Assembly (NCBI GenBank): GCA_947172415.1
Contig: OX359195.1
Span: 4,997,501 to 5,061,500, forward strand
Reading direction: 5' to 3'
DNA length: 64,000 nt
From: Chondrosia reniformis
Lineage: Eukaryota; Porifera; Demospongiae; Chondrillida; Chondrillidae
How positions within the stretch are numbered: position 1 is the stretch's first letter; each line of letters begins with the position of its first letter. The position numbers were made by a program, and so were the translations under genes. The notes below the pieces were generated by a model. The model saw only the letters and a list, made by a program, of their open reading frames with translations, did not search any database and was not told the DNA's origin. Below, in pieces: positions 12,491-33,900 of the stretch.

Positions 12491-13291
12491 CTCCAACTAT
12501 CAACAATATTATATTACTTTATAATTTTAAGTATATACATCAATAAGTGTACCTGCATGTCCCACTTTTTATTAGTGTACACAAAATTGTGCCTTCATAT
12601 TTCGACCTGATTGGCACTCCATTAGAGTCAACTATGTACGTATATACGGAAGGCTGCAGGGATTGTGAAATGTAAGATGGTTACATTACAGCTGTATTTT
12701 CGTATTCTAGGGGCTTAATAAGTTATTAATTTCCTTGCCAACTACTCTCACACACTTTCTTTATTATATTGCATTGATCGAGGTATGCTTTTGATTGACT
12801 TCGTTTAGCAGTGCTGAAAGAAGACAATCAAAAAGCTGTTGTGGGAAGCCGTATAAGGAAACCCCGATAATTGTCGTGACTGGTGACGTCTATACGTGCG
12901 TAATGACGTTTTCTCAGGGGACATAAATATACCCACGTAAAGGACCACGGGAGGAAGGTGGTACCAGTGGAACAAAGTGTACCTTTGCTTAGGCGTATAC
13001 ACTGATGAGCGGCGATGGGCACTGGACTCCAAGACACCGTTAATGGTCTAGATAGATTTTGCAAACCTTTGTCTGTTTTTTGGGTGAGAAAGCCATGCGT
13101 GTACCATTTACTTAACAAGTGTATCGTTCTCTTTATGTTCATTGCCTTATGAAGCAAATAAATTACTGTCAAATTGATCCACAAGGATTTGATGCATCAG
13201 AAACTGTTATTCTACTTTCTAAACCTAATTAACTCTAAGATAGGTACAGACGTAAAGTGTATCTTTCGTTATACTGTAAGTACATGCGGTC
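12491..13291. promoter_or_regulatory. Spacer between SAMD3-like and ABCC genes; probable ABCC promoter region
   Basis: No convincing gene is seen. 12800-13200 is less AT-rich than the surrounding spacer and is open in two overlapping minus-strand frames with no recognisable domain. Its position just upstream of the ABCC start suggests promoter or 5' untranslated sequence. This is inference from position only. Confidence 0.3.
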
Positions 13292-23142
<9,851 letters not shown>

Positions 23143-23401
23143 AAAGCTGTTAATTTTTATGATATATAGGCTTATAACTCCTGTTTAAATGCTCAGTTAT
23201 TACTCATAATTTCTAACAGTATGTAGATAATAGGTATGTGGTCTATGGTCTATATCCATTTTGCTGTATTTTGTAATTTTAATCAAGAAGACTTAATTCA
23301 AGTGTTGAAATGCAGCAGTTTTGGTGAATAAGTGCTTCTGTATTTAATCCGTGTTTCTACACGTTTCATCGAAGGTAAAAGTATCTGCAAATCAGTGAAA
23401 C

Positions 23402-23501
23402 AGTGACACACGGTATATATCTGATCATGCGGAAAACTTATATATAGCTGAGTGTCATGCAATAGAATTACAACGCGAAATGAAACATACCGTGTGTCAC
23501 T
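23402..23501. promoter_or_regulatory. 15-bp perfect inverted repeat upstream of COX17
   Basis: AGTGACACACGGTAT at 23402-23416 and its exact complement at 23487-23501, spaced by 70 bp, end 90 bp before the COX17 start codon. It could be a regulatory palindrome or the last trace of an inverted-repeat element; the sequence alone does not decide. Confidence 0.35.
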
Positions 23502-23591
23502 AATATAATACAGTGTAGTAGAAGTATACGTATTGCCGTATAAGGGGACTTCCCTTAGTCTTCATGTTGCAATAGCTGGATATATTGCAAG

Positions 23592-23753
23592 ATGCCTGAA
23601 CCGACTGAAGACAAAAAGCTAAAGCCTTGCTGTGCCTGTCCTGAAACGAAGAAGGCGAGAGACGAGTGTATCGTACTAAATGGCGAAGACTCTTGTAAGG
23701 AGTTAATAGAAGCTCACAAAGAATGCCTCAGGAAACATGGATTTAAAGTGTAA
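23592..23753 (+). CDS. COX17: Cytochrome c oxidase copper chaperone COX17
   Basis: A single-exon frame of 53 residues. The protein carries the copper-binding KPCCACP motif followed by the twin CX9C pattern ([11 protein letters not shown] and [11 protein letters not shown]) and ends RKHGFKV, matching animal COX17 almost position for position in its second half. COX17 works in the mitochondrial intermembrane space, is oxidised by the MIA40 relay, and passes Cu(I) to SCO1/SCO2 and COX11 for assembly of cytochrome c oxidase. No N-terminal presequence is expected or seen. The start is the only ATG before the motif (AAGATGC). It lies 449 bp after the ABCC stop on the same strand and is convergent with the POMK-like gene. 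The lack of an intron is unusual beside its intron-rich neighbours. Confidence 0.97.
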   Translation: MPEPTEDKKLKPCCACPETKKARDECIVLNGEDSCKELIEAHKECLRKHGFKV

Positions 23754-24515
23754 CCGACCATTGCATTTAGTCTCACTTTTACCATCTGATATATAGACAG
23801 TATATTGCTGCCCTAGAACTCTAAATGCTAATGTATATATATAGAGAACATTTACTTCAATCATTGACTATAATTTATGACGTATGTTGAAAGATTGTAC
23901 ATGGATATTTGACCTGTAGGTCTAACTAATATATAAATGTAATTAGACCCATACATGTATACAAATGATCTGTTCAAAACTGTGTTGCTCAAGGAATCAC
24001 ATATGACATAGGATCAATGGTGGCCATTGGTGCTTCTGGCCCTAATTTCATTTGTTACTTGTCAGTGACTATAATCTTAAAATGGTAATCAGACTTTAGC
24101 AGTAGAGGTATATTAAAGCAATTGGCTATCAAGATGTCTTCCAAATGTTATTCTCGCGGTTAATAGAAATGTATAATTCTATACGTTCATCATGCACATC
24201 CTCCTAAATTGTATAGAACAGTTGCTACACGTGAAATCTTAAGCATTCCAAGAGACACTAGACCATGTCAATGTAGGGCCCTGCATGGGTTATTAGGACT
24301 AAACAAAGCTGCAGGTAACCTATCAATTGCAGGATCATGATTCGGTGCTATATCACTTGTCAGGCTAAAGCACACATAAAGCAACAAGTATTTAAACTGT
24401 ATTATTTCAACTACAGTATATACATATAAGAGGTACAATATTGCATAGGATAACAACTAATATAACTTAATAATAGTATTGAACGAACACCTTAGGTGGA
24501 TAAACTGTACTGTGC
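23754..24515. other. Spacer between convergent COX17 and POMK-like genes
   Basis: AT-rich sequence that should hold both 3' untranslated regions. No coding block or repeat was recognised. Confidence 0.4.
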
Positions 24516-25694
24516 CTACAATGACATTCCATTGGTCAATAGGAAAATAGTGTCTTTGTAAGCACCAGCTATACTGTTCATTGTTGGTCTCATGCCTACA
24601 TCTCTGTCCTTGCATCTCTGGTGTACTGCAGCAAGGTAATCCATAACAACTCCACCACTCACCACATCATGCATGAGGTGCTCAGTCAGATCAGGGACTA
24701 CCCACACATCTCCCTCTCTAGTGTAGAATGACTCTACCTTCTGGTCTATCGACTTTACTCTACCTGCTTGATTGCTGTGTCTTACTTCTGGTGGCATGAG
24801 AAGACTTACATTCTTCTGATTCATTTTGGCCCCAGAACACAAGGGGTTGTGGTTTAGTGAATCCAGGCATAAAAATGCATCAAAATTGAAAATAGCTACC
24901 TCACCAGAATCACTGATCAGAAAGTATTGCAACAAATCAGTAATCCTATTTCTCCTGCAGAGCACATGAGCTTGGGGCTCATACGAATGCACATGGGACA
25001 ACAGATCAAGTATCCTGTACAAAACAGCCAATCGGAAAGACCAGTGATTGTGGGGGTGGGGCTTTAGAGTGAGGTTGGCTAGCGGATACCATGAAAGTGG
25101 TGCAGCTGTATACAGAACCATACATGCATCTACCAAGCAGTATCCAACAATGAGCAGTGACTTTTGATGGGCCTGGATTTTCAGAATTAAATCTGTCTGA
25201 AGTTGATTTCGTTTTTCAGCCTGAGCACGGACATCTGGGCATGCATATAATATGGTAAATCCTCGCCAGACTGCTAAATTAATTACATACATCCCAGTAT
25301 TAACAAGCAGCTTGCTTACTCGGACTTCCTCCTCTATGGTACCGCAATCTAGCAGCTTTCTGCAGACAACGAACCCAGGCAGACTGAAAGTACCCCAAGG
25401 ACAAGCATGACAAGTGGCATTCTGTCCCTTTCGAACTAATCCACCTACACAAGGTTTTTTTCGAGGTCTGAAAGAAATAGGCGATTCTAAATTCATATGC
25501 TTCCTAACTACATCCACACCTGGAATAAATTCACTGTAAACAGGGCTCAGGGACAGTGTTGATCCTGCATATTCCGTGGCTGTTTTGCGATAAATTTTGG
25601 CTAACATTACACCAGCCAGCCAAATAATTAATAGTAACCACGCTGTCTGCAAATGCATCCATCGAATCCGCACTGCTGTCAGTAATCTTCGCAT
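24516..25694 (-). CDS. POMK-like (SGK196) type II membrane kinase-fold protein, probably inactive
   Basis: Single exon, 392 residues against about 350 for vertebrate POMK. A hydrophobic anchor at 19-32 gives a type II topology with the domain in the ER/Golgi lumen. The CPWGTFSLPGFVVCRKLLDC segment (98-117) matches the Cys-bearing start of POMK, and PPEVR (301-305), GDVWVVPD (328-335) and MRPT (368-371) match the activation-end, helix F and RPT landmarks. POMK phosphorylates O-mannose in the alpha-dystroglycan core glycan. Here the segment equal to the POMK catalytic loop (C-D-S-N-D in vertebrates, from memory) reads CRRNR (246-250), so the Asp is Arg. No Lys is found where the ATP-binding Lys is expected (about 145-152), and the metal-binding Asp region reads FNFDAF. 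I infer a pseudokinase or strongly altered enzyme; a related PKDCC/FAM20-type assignment is less likely. Confidence 0.8.
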   Translation of the reverse strand: MRRLLTAVRIRWMHLQTAWLLLIIWLAGVMLAKIYRKTATEYAGSTLSLSPVYSEFIPGVDVVRKHMNLESPISFRPRKKPCVGGLVRKGQNATCHACPWGTFSLPGFVVCRKLLDCGTIEEEVRVSKLLVNTGMYVINLAVWRGFTILYACPDVRAQAEKRNQLQTDLILKIQAHQKSLLIVGYCLVDACMVLYTAAPLSWYPLANLTLKPHPHNHWSFRLAVLYRILDLLSHVHSYEPQAHVLCRRNRITDLLQYFLISDSGEVAIFNFDAFLCLDSLNHNPLCSGAKMNQKNVSLLMPPEVRHSNQAGRVKSIDQKVESFYTREGDVWVVPDLTEHLMHDVVSGGVVMDYLAAVHQRCKDRDVGMRPTMNSIAGAYKDTIFLLTNGMSL

Positions 25695-27962
25695 ATGTTC
25701 TCATTTCTGCTCTGTAAAAATCATGGTGTAGGAGGGTTGTAACGTCTGCTTTGGTTTTTCCTTAGAAACGCCCATCTAGTCACGTGACCTAACAAAGTGG
25801 GTTGAACCCCTTAGAATAGAAGACAAATGGTGAGTTAGCTACAACTTACAGTAGTGTAAAGCGTCTGATATTACTTTTAAATATGATGACTTGATATACG
25901 TAGAATTAAAAAGGGCTTTTTATATATTTGAAGCTTTTTATCATAATGAAATATATAGGGTATAGTCCATTGGGCGAATATAGCATTTTAAAGGTATGGA
26001 TTTAGTGTTCAATCCGCATGAATTCGTGTATCTATGCTTGCATGTATGACTCGGGTCACCTCTCTAATGCAGCTTGATTGAATAAGTTGGGTCAATGTAT
26101 AGGGTCTATATACGTAGGAACGTTTCACTTTAATATCTAATATGATACATTTCACTATATCTCATTCCTTGTCTGTAGTCTGCAATATTTAGCTTAAACA
26201 GCCTGCTGCTAGTGATTCTACTGCTGATATGTACCTGTACATTCTTCCGAGCAATATTCCCTCAGATAATAGACAGACATAAAACTGGGTAGGGATATCC
26301 ATCTTTTGTACATACAGTAGTAGTAGTTGTGATAATACGTATTTGTTAGTACTATGGTTTACGTAGTTTATATACAAATGTTTAAAATGCTTTGCTCGGC
26401 GAATATTAGATAAATAATCTAATACACCATTTTCCTACATGCTATGCCTACTCTGTAATAAATTAAAGCCTATAGGGAACTAAACCTGGAGAGAGCTTTG
26501 GATGAGGATACAGGAGTCTTCTCTTCCTTCTTTTGCTCCACTGGGCTAGACAGATGTTTCTGGGAATTTCACCCTTCTTCCGTGACCCTGGGAATCTTTG
26601 TCTTTTTCTTGATCTTTGTGAGTCCTTGACTCTCTATGCTAAATGTAAGGGTGGGGGTGAATTGTATGTATGTATGCATGTGGTATCTTAAAGTACCCGT
26701 GTGTGTTATCTTTTTAATTACAGTACAGTACATACAGATACATCTCTTTAAAATGATGATAAATACACTAATAAAGCTAGAAGAGGAGGTTTATTAATTG
26801 TATACTTTCTTTTCTTTACACATGCATAATGAAGATTGCGAGGTACTTTTTGGAAATGTGCAAGAATAGGTACGTGTACTTTAGACTTTATTAATTACAT
26901 ACATTATACTATACATTATAATGGGTGCAGATAAGGCATTTTCCCCTTGCTTAAATCTTACCAGCTCTTTTTGAAATATTTAGAATACCTATAAACATTT
27001 TGTTGTCATATGGATATGCTTGTCCCCTTGAAGGATATTCTAAATACAGTGCTGATTATTTATCAAGGTTGTATTATGAATGAATGACTATTGAAGTGGT
27101 TTGAGTTTAGCAATTTAGGGTTACATATTAATTTTTTGAAGTGTGTAATGTACAGTATAAAGAATCATGAGCTTATTATTTGTGTATTATGTGATAATAT
27201 ATTCCCAACTTTTCATTTTAGGTGAAAGAAAAAGTCCATATGTTGCTATATTCTGTGTCGCTATGGCATTTCACTTATTGTTCTCAACATGACACCATTT
27301 TTAATTTGTTTAAGTTATGAGTATAATTAAACTGAGTATATACAGCTTTTGCTGAGGCTTGTTTTCAATATTACGTAAACAGACGCATTTGCCCTTGTAT
27401 TCCTAGGGTGTTAATGACGTGTTCACTTTAATACTAAGATTGTTAATTAGGTTTGATATGTTATATAAGTTACAGAAAGCCAAAACCAATAAGAAGGCAT
27501 AAATATCTCGAGAAACAAGAATATTTTTTTTTTCAAAAGGACATATGCATGTGGCATGCACATTGCATTATACGAGTATGCTGCTTGCAGTGGTAGCTAT
27601 ATATTATATTATATAGTGTTAAGAATTGGACACAAATAGCAAATTATTAATGTTAACTATATCCTTTATATATACCCTACTACTACTATTATGCAAAAAG
27701 CATTAAACAAATTGAAAATAGCATTAAACCTATGTGAAAAAATTATATACAATATGTCATGTGCACGTACCATGCATGCTTGTAATGATCAGAGTTGCAA
27801 ATTTCACTCGAAATCATGATGGTTTACACATTATTATACTAAGTATATCCTATTTTGCCTATAGCCAAATTTGTTTACTGGTTAAATCTATGTGATCTAA
27901 TTCTACATTATGGAGTATATCTAGTTGCAAATCTTAGGGATTTGTAGCTAGTAGCCAAAGAC
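25695..27962. other. Gene-free AT-rich spacer
   Basis: 2.3 kb between the divergent start of the POMK-like gene and the last exon of the secreted gene. The only recognised element is a family P repeat at about 26415-26650. No coding block with splice support was found. Confidence 0.45.
26415..26650 (+). repeat. Family P repeat, near full-length
   Basis: Runs from ACCATTTTCCTACATGCTAT through AGGGAACTAAACCTGGAGAG to TGACTCTCTATGCTAAATGT, the same ends as the 0.7 and 56.2 kb copies. Confidence 0.7.
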
Positions 27963-30900
27963 TTAATAGCAGCGAACCATTTGAACTGTTTTTGGCTTCA
28001 CAGCAATCCTAAACATAAAAAGGAGAAGTTTATTATAACATTAAACACCATTTTTTTACTTTACTTATATAGTAAACATTGCACTCTACACCTCACTTTT
28101 TGTTAAACGTACCTGTAAACACAGTTCTGCTTAGTAGTGCAGGTAGTTGTTGGGAAACGGATACCAAAGTAGGTAACATGAGTGGTTTCACAGCTCAACT
28201 TTGGAAAGCAATCCCTAGTTTTAGTAGTAAGCAGTGTTATTCTTGATACACTTCTGCACTTAGTGGGGGCTACTGTAGGAATTTCATTTGTACCTATATA
28301 CATATATACATAAAAGAAAGGGAGAAACTTGCTGGTTATAGGTTATATCTATATCTGTACATGTCTAACTGTCTATCTATATCTAACTAGCTATATAGTG
28401 TACAGCTCTTCACTATATTAGATTCCCCAACATGGATTGAAGAAAATTAACGAATTAGTTTAAAGTTTGCCTGAGAGGAAGGCATGATTGCATGAGCTTC
28501 TGTGGAAATGGATTAATAATTTAATTATTTATCCAATTTCTGTACATAAGGGTTAACTGTTCTATTATTAGTGCTAGTCGTGCTCAAATATAAAGATTAT
28601 TTTCTATATATGCATGCAGTGATTAGTATATATATACATATATTATGTACTCAGATATTCTAGCCTGCATGGTATATATTAAGGATAAATATATGTGGCA
28701 TTAATATAAAAATGCACTAACTTGCAGTATTCTCTGAACAACTTGTGTGTATTCACATATAGAAATGATAAAAGAAACATACAAATTGCATAGAATCATA
28801 TTTTTTTGGGCGTTAAAATAAGGTGAGCATGTTTTATCGGCCAACCCTACTTAAAGTTTACTACGGTCTGTCAAGGGCTGAAAGTGTATAATGCTATTAT
28901 TATATATACATAATATATACATAAACTTCTGTAGAGTGAAATCTTGCTATATAAATTATATTCTTTTCCCATCCATCTATTATGAATATGTGAAAACAAT
29001 CAGCTTTAAGTAGCTTTTGAATTAATAATTAAAACATATATTCAAATTAAAATATAGTACATAATATCTTGAATAAACCAGCATGTGTGGCTATATCGGT
29101 TCATCAATCATGATTTAGATTCCAACTATCACTAGCCAAATGAAACAGATTTACATCCAATGTTTCGGTAACATTTATATACCTTCATCAGGGATTAATG
29201 ACAAAGGACACAGCTTTTTAAATGTAGATTCATAAAATGATGTGGTGAGTTGACAGTCGATGATATGATACCATTCAGAGATTCCAAATTGAAAATAGTC
29301 AAGGAGGGCCTTTATTCAAGAGGAAGAATCTCCTTTTCCTTGTTTAAGGCATTAGGATGGTTCTGGATTTGCCAACTTTCAAGAAGGCATCATGTGGTGA
29401 CATATGGGTGACATATGGGCTGAAGTAATATAGACTCCAAGCCATATGTCACCACACAATATGCCTTCTTTTGAAAGTTGGCACATCCAGAACCATCCTA
29501 ATGCCTTAAACAGGGAAAAGGGGATTCTTCCTCTCAAATATATACAATTAAGGCCCTCCTCGACTAATTGTATCTTATTTGGACTCTCTGAATGGTATAT
29601 CATATCATCAACTATCAACTCACCACAATTATTTTATGAACCTATATTTAAAAAAAACTGTGTATATGTAGCTAGATCCGTTGTCATTAATCCCTGATGA
29701 AGATAGCTGTAATTGCTACCGAAATGTTGGGTGTAAATCTGTTTCATTTGGCTATATATATGCAGTAATAGTTTGAATCTAAATCATAATAGTAATATAT
29801 ATTCAAATGTACACAATTTCATTTACCTGCAAACTTCAACAACTTCCGCCGCATTGTGCCCATGTCCACAAAATGGAAATTTTTTTGCTCTATTTTTGCA
29901 TAAGAATTTTGTTTCACAACATGCATCAGTAGGAGGTACTGTAGTTGGAGTCACAGCTGTATACAGAATGAAAGCATATATTAAGTCCTATCACAACTAC
30001 AGAAGAAGAGTATAAACAATTAAAAACTATAAAATATAGCTCATATATCTTAGTAAATCATAATAATTTTGATTTGTTATATACGTATGTAAGACCTATA
30101 GTTCTACATATATGTCTAGTCTAAGATCTATAGTCTGTATACATGAGCTGTATATATATAATATACACAAGGCCTTAAATTGGCCATCAATGGTGATGTA
30201 CGTATTTACGCCAATCTCTGTATTCTATATATATTTATACTAATATCAGGGTTCCATCTAGGATGCAAATTTTGGGGGGGAAGGGGGGTCTGGGGCATGT
30301 ACCCGCAGGAAAATTTAGGATTTTATGCCCTCTGATATTGATTCTGACATGATCTGAGAAGTGAAAATCACATTTCTGGAACGTTAACCATGATGTTTTT
30401 CTTGCACTCATTTTATCAGCAATTATATGATATAATTAATTCAGAGATAGGTACATGTAGTCTTATTCAGGAGTGTGATACTCTAGACACAGAACAAAAC
30501 AGTGCAACAATAATGCATAAGGGTAATCTACACTTCTTAGCTAGTTTGTAATTATCTACTTTTGACTCCAGAATCTCATCAGAGAACTTTCTCTATGCCA
30601 TTTTTAAATTGCAATTGGATAAAAAAATTTGCGGGGGAAGCTGGAGTGTTTGGGGGAGAAGTTTCCTCCCCCCCCATTAGATTGAACCCTGACTATACAT
30701 GTACATACATACAGTAGAACCCCTTATCTGGATGTCATATAATATTTGTAGCCACCTCCGGCACTTGGCAGCTTTTAAATTTATAAAAAGAGAAAAAGGT
30801 ACAGTATCTATACATACACTGGTATATGTGTACATGCATTTGTTAGTGCTTCCTCCATAAAGTACAATGAGAGCAAGATGTTTCCATATTCATTACTTCT

Positions 30901-33900
30901 TTGGAGATGGTGAAGAAAGGAAAGTTTTATAGAGAGTTGTTGCATCTATTTTGAGATGCCTAAATAAATTCAGTTAGCGTATAATTTCTAAGTTGTGGGC
31001 AATTGATCCTATACATATAATACAATGCCCTTGACCAGATAAGGGAGGTACACTGTATATTCATACATTATAACATTGGATATTTATATATCATATATTT
31101 TATAGTACACGTAATTATAAACCTCATTTTAAATGTATGCATGCATACATATTAATTTTTGTAAACAATTTCAAAATGGATACTGCGGTCAAGTAATTTG
31201 AGTGTGAGGACAGGAATTTTTAACTCATAGTAATTGTTGATAATGTCACATAGAACACATAGAAAGACCTCCCGGCATAAAATGTCTATATAACAAAAAG
31301 GTTATACGTAGAAGGTAAATTTAGTAATAATTTTATATGTGGGCATGAACCATGCACCTAAGAGAATATATATGCTTGATACTGTTAATTAGAATATATA
31401 CATGTAAACAAATGTAAAACATATCTATCTAGATTTCGTGTACTAACCTGTTGTAGTCTCCGAACAACTGGTTATTGACAATATAAAAATGATAAAAGAA
31501 TATATATAGGTACGTATAGACTGCATCATTATAGCATAATATATATCAGTTATATATGATACTGTAAAGGCTCATTGCTGTGTAGAGGGTACTGATTATT
31601 GAGAGTTACTGAGCGTAATCGCAGCAACTGGAATAACACAATGAACAATTCAATTAATTTCCAGGATGTTTCGATCCAGAGATCTTTCTCAACTACAATA
31701 AACTGGCATGACTGGAAGAAATCCTTATTGTAGACAATTTCATTTACCTGCAAACTTCAACAACTTCCACCGCATTGTGCCCACGTCCACAAAATGGAAA
31801 TTTCCTTGTTCTATTTTTGCATAAGAACTTTGTTTCACAACATGCATCAGTAGGAGGTACTGTCACAACTACAGAAGAAGAGTAAAAGCAGTAAAAACTA
31901 TATAAAGTTAATGAATCATACTAATTTTAATTTATTATATATTGTACCTATATATATATATATATATAGTTCTCCATCTACGTATATAGACTGCATGTAT
32001 GAAATATATATTCAACGCCTTGAAATGGCCATCAGTAGTGATGTACGCATACATATATTTATGCCAATCTGTATTCTGTATTCATATATATAATACATAT
32101 ACATGTACATATACGTATACAGTAGAACCCCTTATCTGGATATCATATATAATATTTGTGGCCACCTAGCTTCTGCACTTGGTAAAATTAAAAAAAGAAA
32201 AAAAGATGCAGTAGCTAAATACATTGGTATATGTGTTCATGCATTTGTTAGTGCTTCCTCCATAAAGTATATACAATGAGAGCAAGATATTTCTATTTAT
32301 TACTTCTTTGGAGATGAAGCTTTATATCATTCAAGAATCAAAGAAAGAGAGTTGTTGCATCTATTTTGAGATGCCTAAATAAATTCTAAGAGTATATATA
32401 TGCTAGTTACAGTTGTTAGGAAATCTAAATTTTGCAAACACCAGACTAATTAAGACTATAGTGACTGTAATATATACATGTAAACGAATGTTTCACTAAA
32501 CATATCATGACGTACTAACCTGATGTATTCTCTGAACAACTGGTCATTGACAATATAAAATGATAAAAGAATATATATAAGTACGTAGACTGCACCTGGT
32601 ATATATATACCACATGCATATCAGCAATGTATAAGTATGAACAATTATATAACCTGCAATTGCGCATACATTTGGATCTACATATTTGCATAATATAATT
32701 ACGCAATACTGGTATATATCTGGAATTGAATTTGAGGCTAATAGATTGTGATTTATCCAAACTACAGGTATAAGCATTGTGCTGGTTAAGATGAAGCTTA
32801 AGGTACAGACTAGACTTTAATTATTTGTTACTGTAAATTAAAGACGGAGGTCGGAGATAGGCCAATGGTTCCTATAATACAGTACTGACTTAATTGCATC
32901 AAAGGCATTTAGGCCTTTTAATTTTATTCATCAATCAGTTTTCCAAAACTCATGGTTAATTTATTTTATCATACAAATTGTAACATGTACATATACATAT
33001 ATGTGCACATTTTTCAACACATATAGCCTTCCATTCTGTAGCAAATAGTCATTACTACTTTGCTGACCTACTGTATTAGCTTCACATGTACAAGGAGGTT
33101 AAAGAAGACCATTCCCCTACCACCTCCCTCACATGCACATGAATATACATATATATACACAATATAGTCATAATTTCATTCTCAATTTACTCGCAAACTT
33201 CAACAACTTCCACTGCATTGTGCCCACGTCCACAAAATGGAAATTTTTTTACTCTATTTTTGCATAAGAATTTTGTTTCACAACATGCATCAGTAGGAGG
33301 TACTGTAGTTGGAGTCACAGCTGCATACAGAAAGAAAGCATATTATGCAGGCATTTGTGTTCCTGACAAGTTTTAAGAGTATATATACGTATATATATAT
33401 ACGTATAGTGTGTATAGAATAAATGGGGTTATATACAGTTGCACAATAAAAATATGGCAGGAATTTAGACATAGAGAATTTAAGCATAATACCATGCCAT
33501 TCATGCATACATGCAAGGTATATATATTTATATATATGATACATACATATATACACTAACCTGCACTGGTTGGTTCAGTTGAATAAAAGCTTTCTGAGTT
33601 TCTATATTGGATGTCAAAAGAGACAGAAAGTGTGAGATGCTTATATATGAAACATATTTTAGTGTATATGTGTGATGTCCATATGTATATGGTATCAATT
33701 TTGTATAATATACTGTCTTTGGTATTACTAACATACATTGATGAATAGGATCCAGATTCACTGAATGAAAAGCTGTACATGTCATCCAATTCAGATGAAC
33801 TCATGTCAAAAGTTGAACTTGGATTTATAACTAACATATAGAAAAAGGGAGGTTTATTTTAAATTTATATACTTCTAATTGTGATAATAATTTTAAGGCA

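Noticed and set aside
12805-13184. Two overlapping minus-strand frames of 75 and 118 codons
   Set aside because: No recognisable domain, no supporting splice pattern, and they overlap what is probably the ABCC 5' region.
29379-29697. Facing reading frames of about 80 codons on both strands
   Set aside because: They fall in the arms of the foldback element, whose symmetry makes both strands similar; no coding features.
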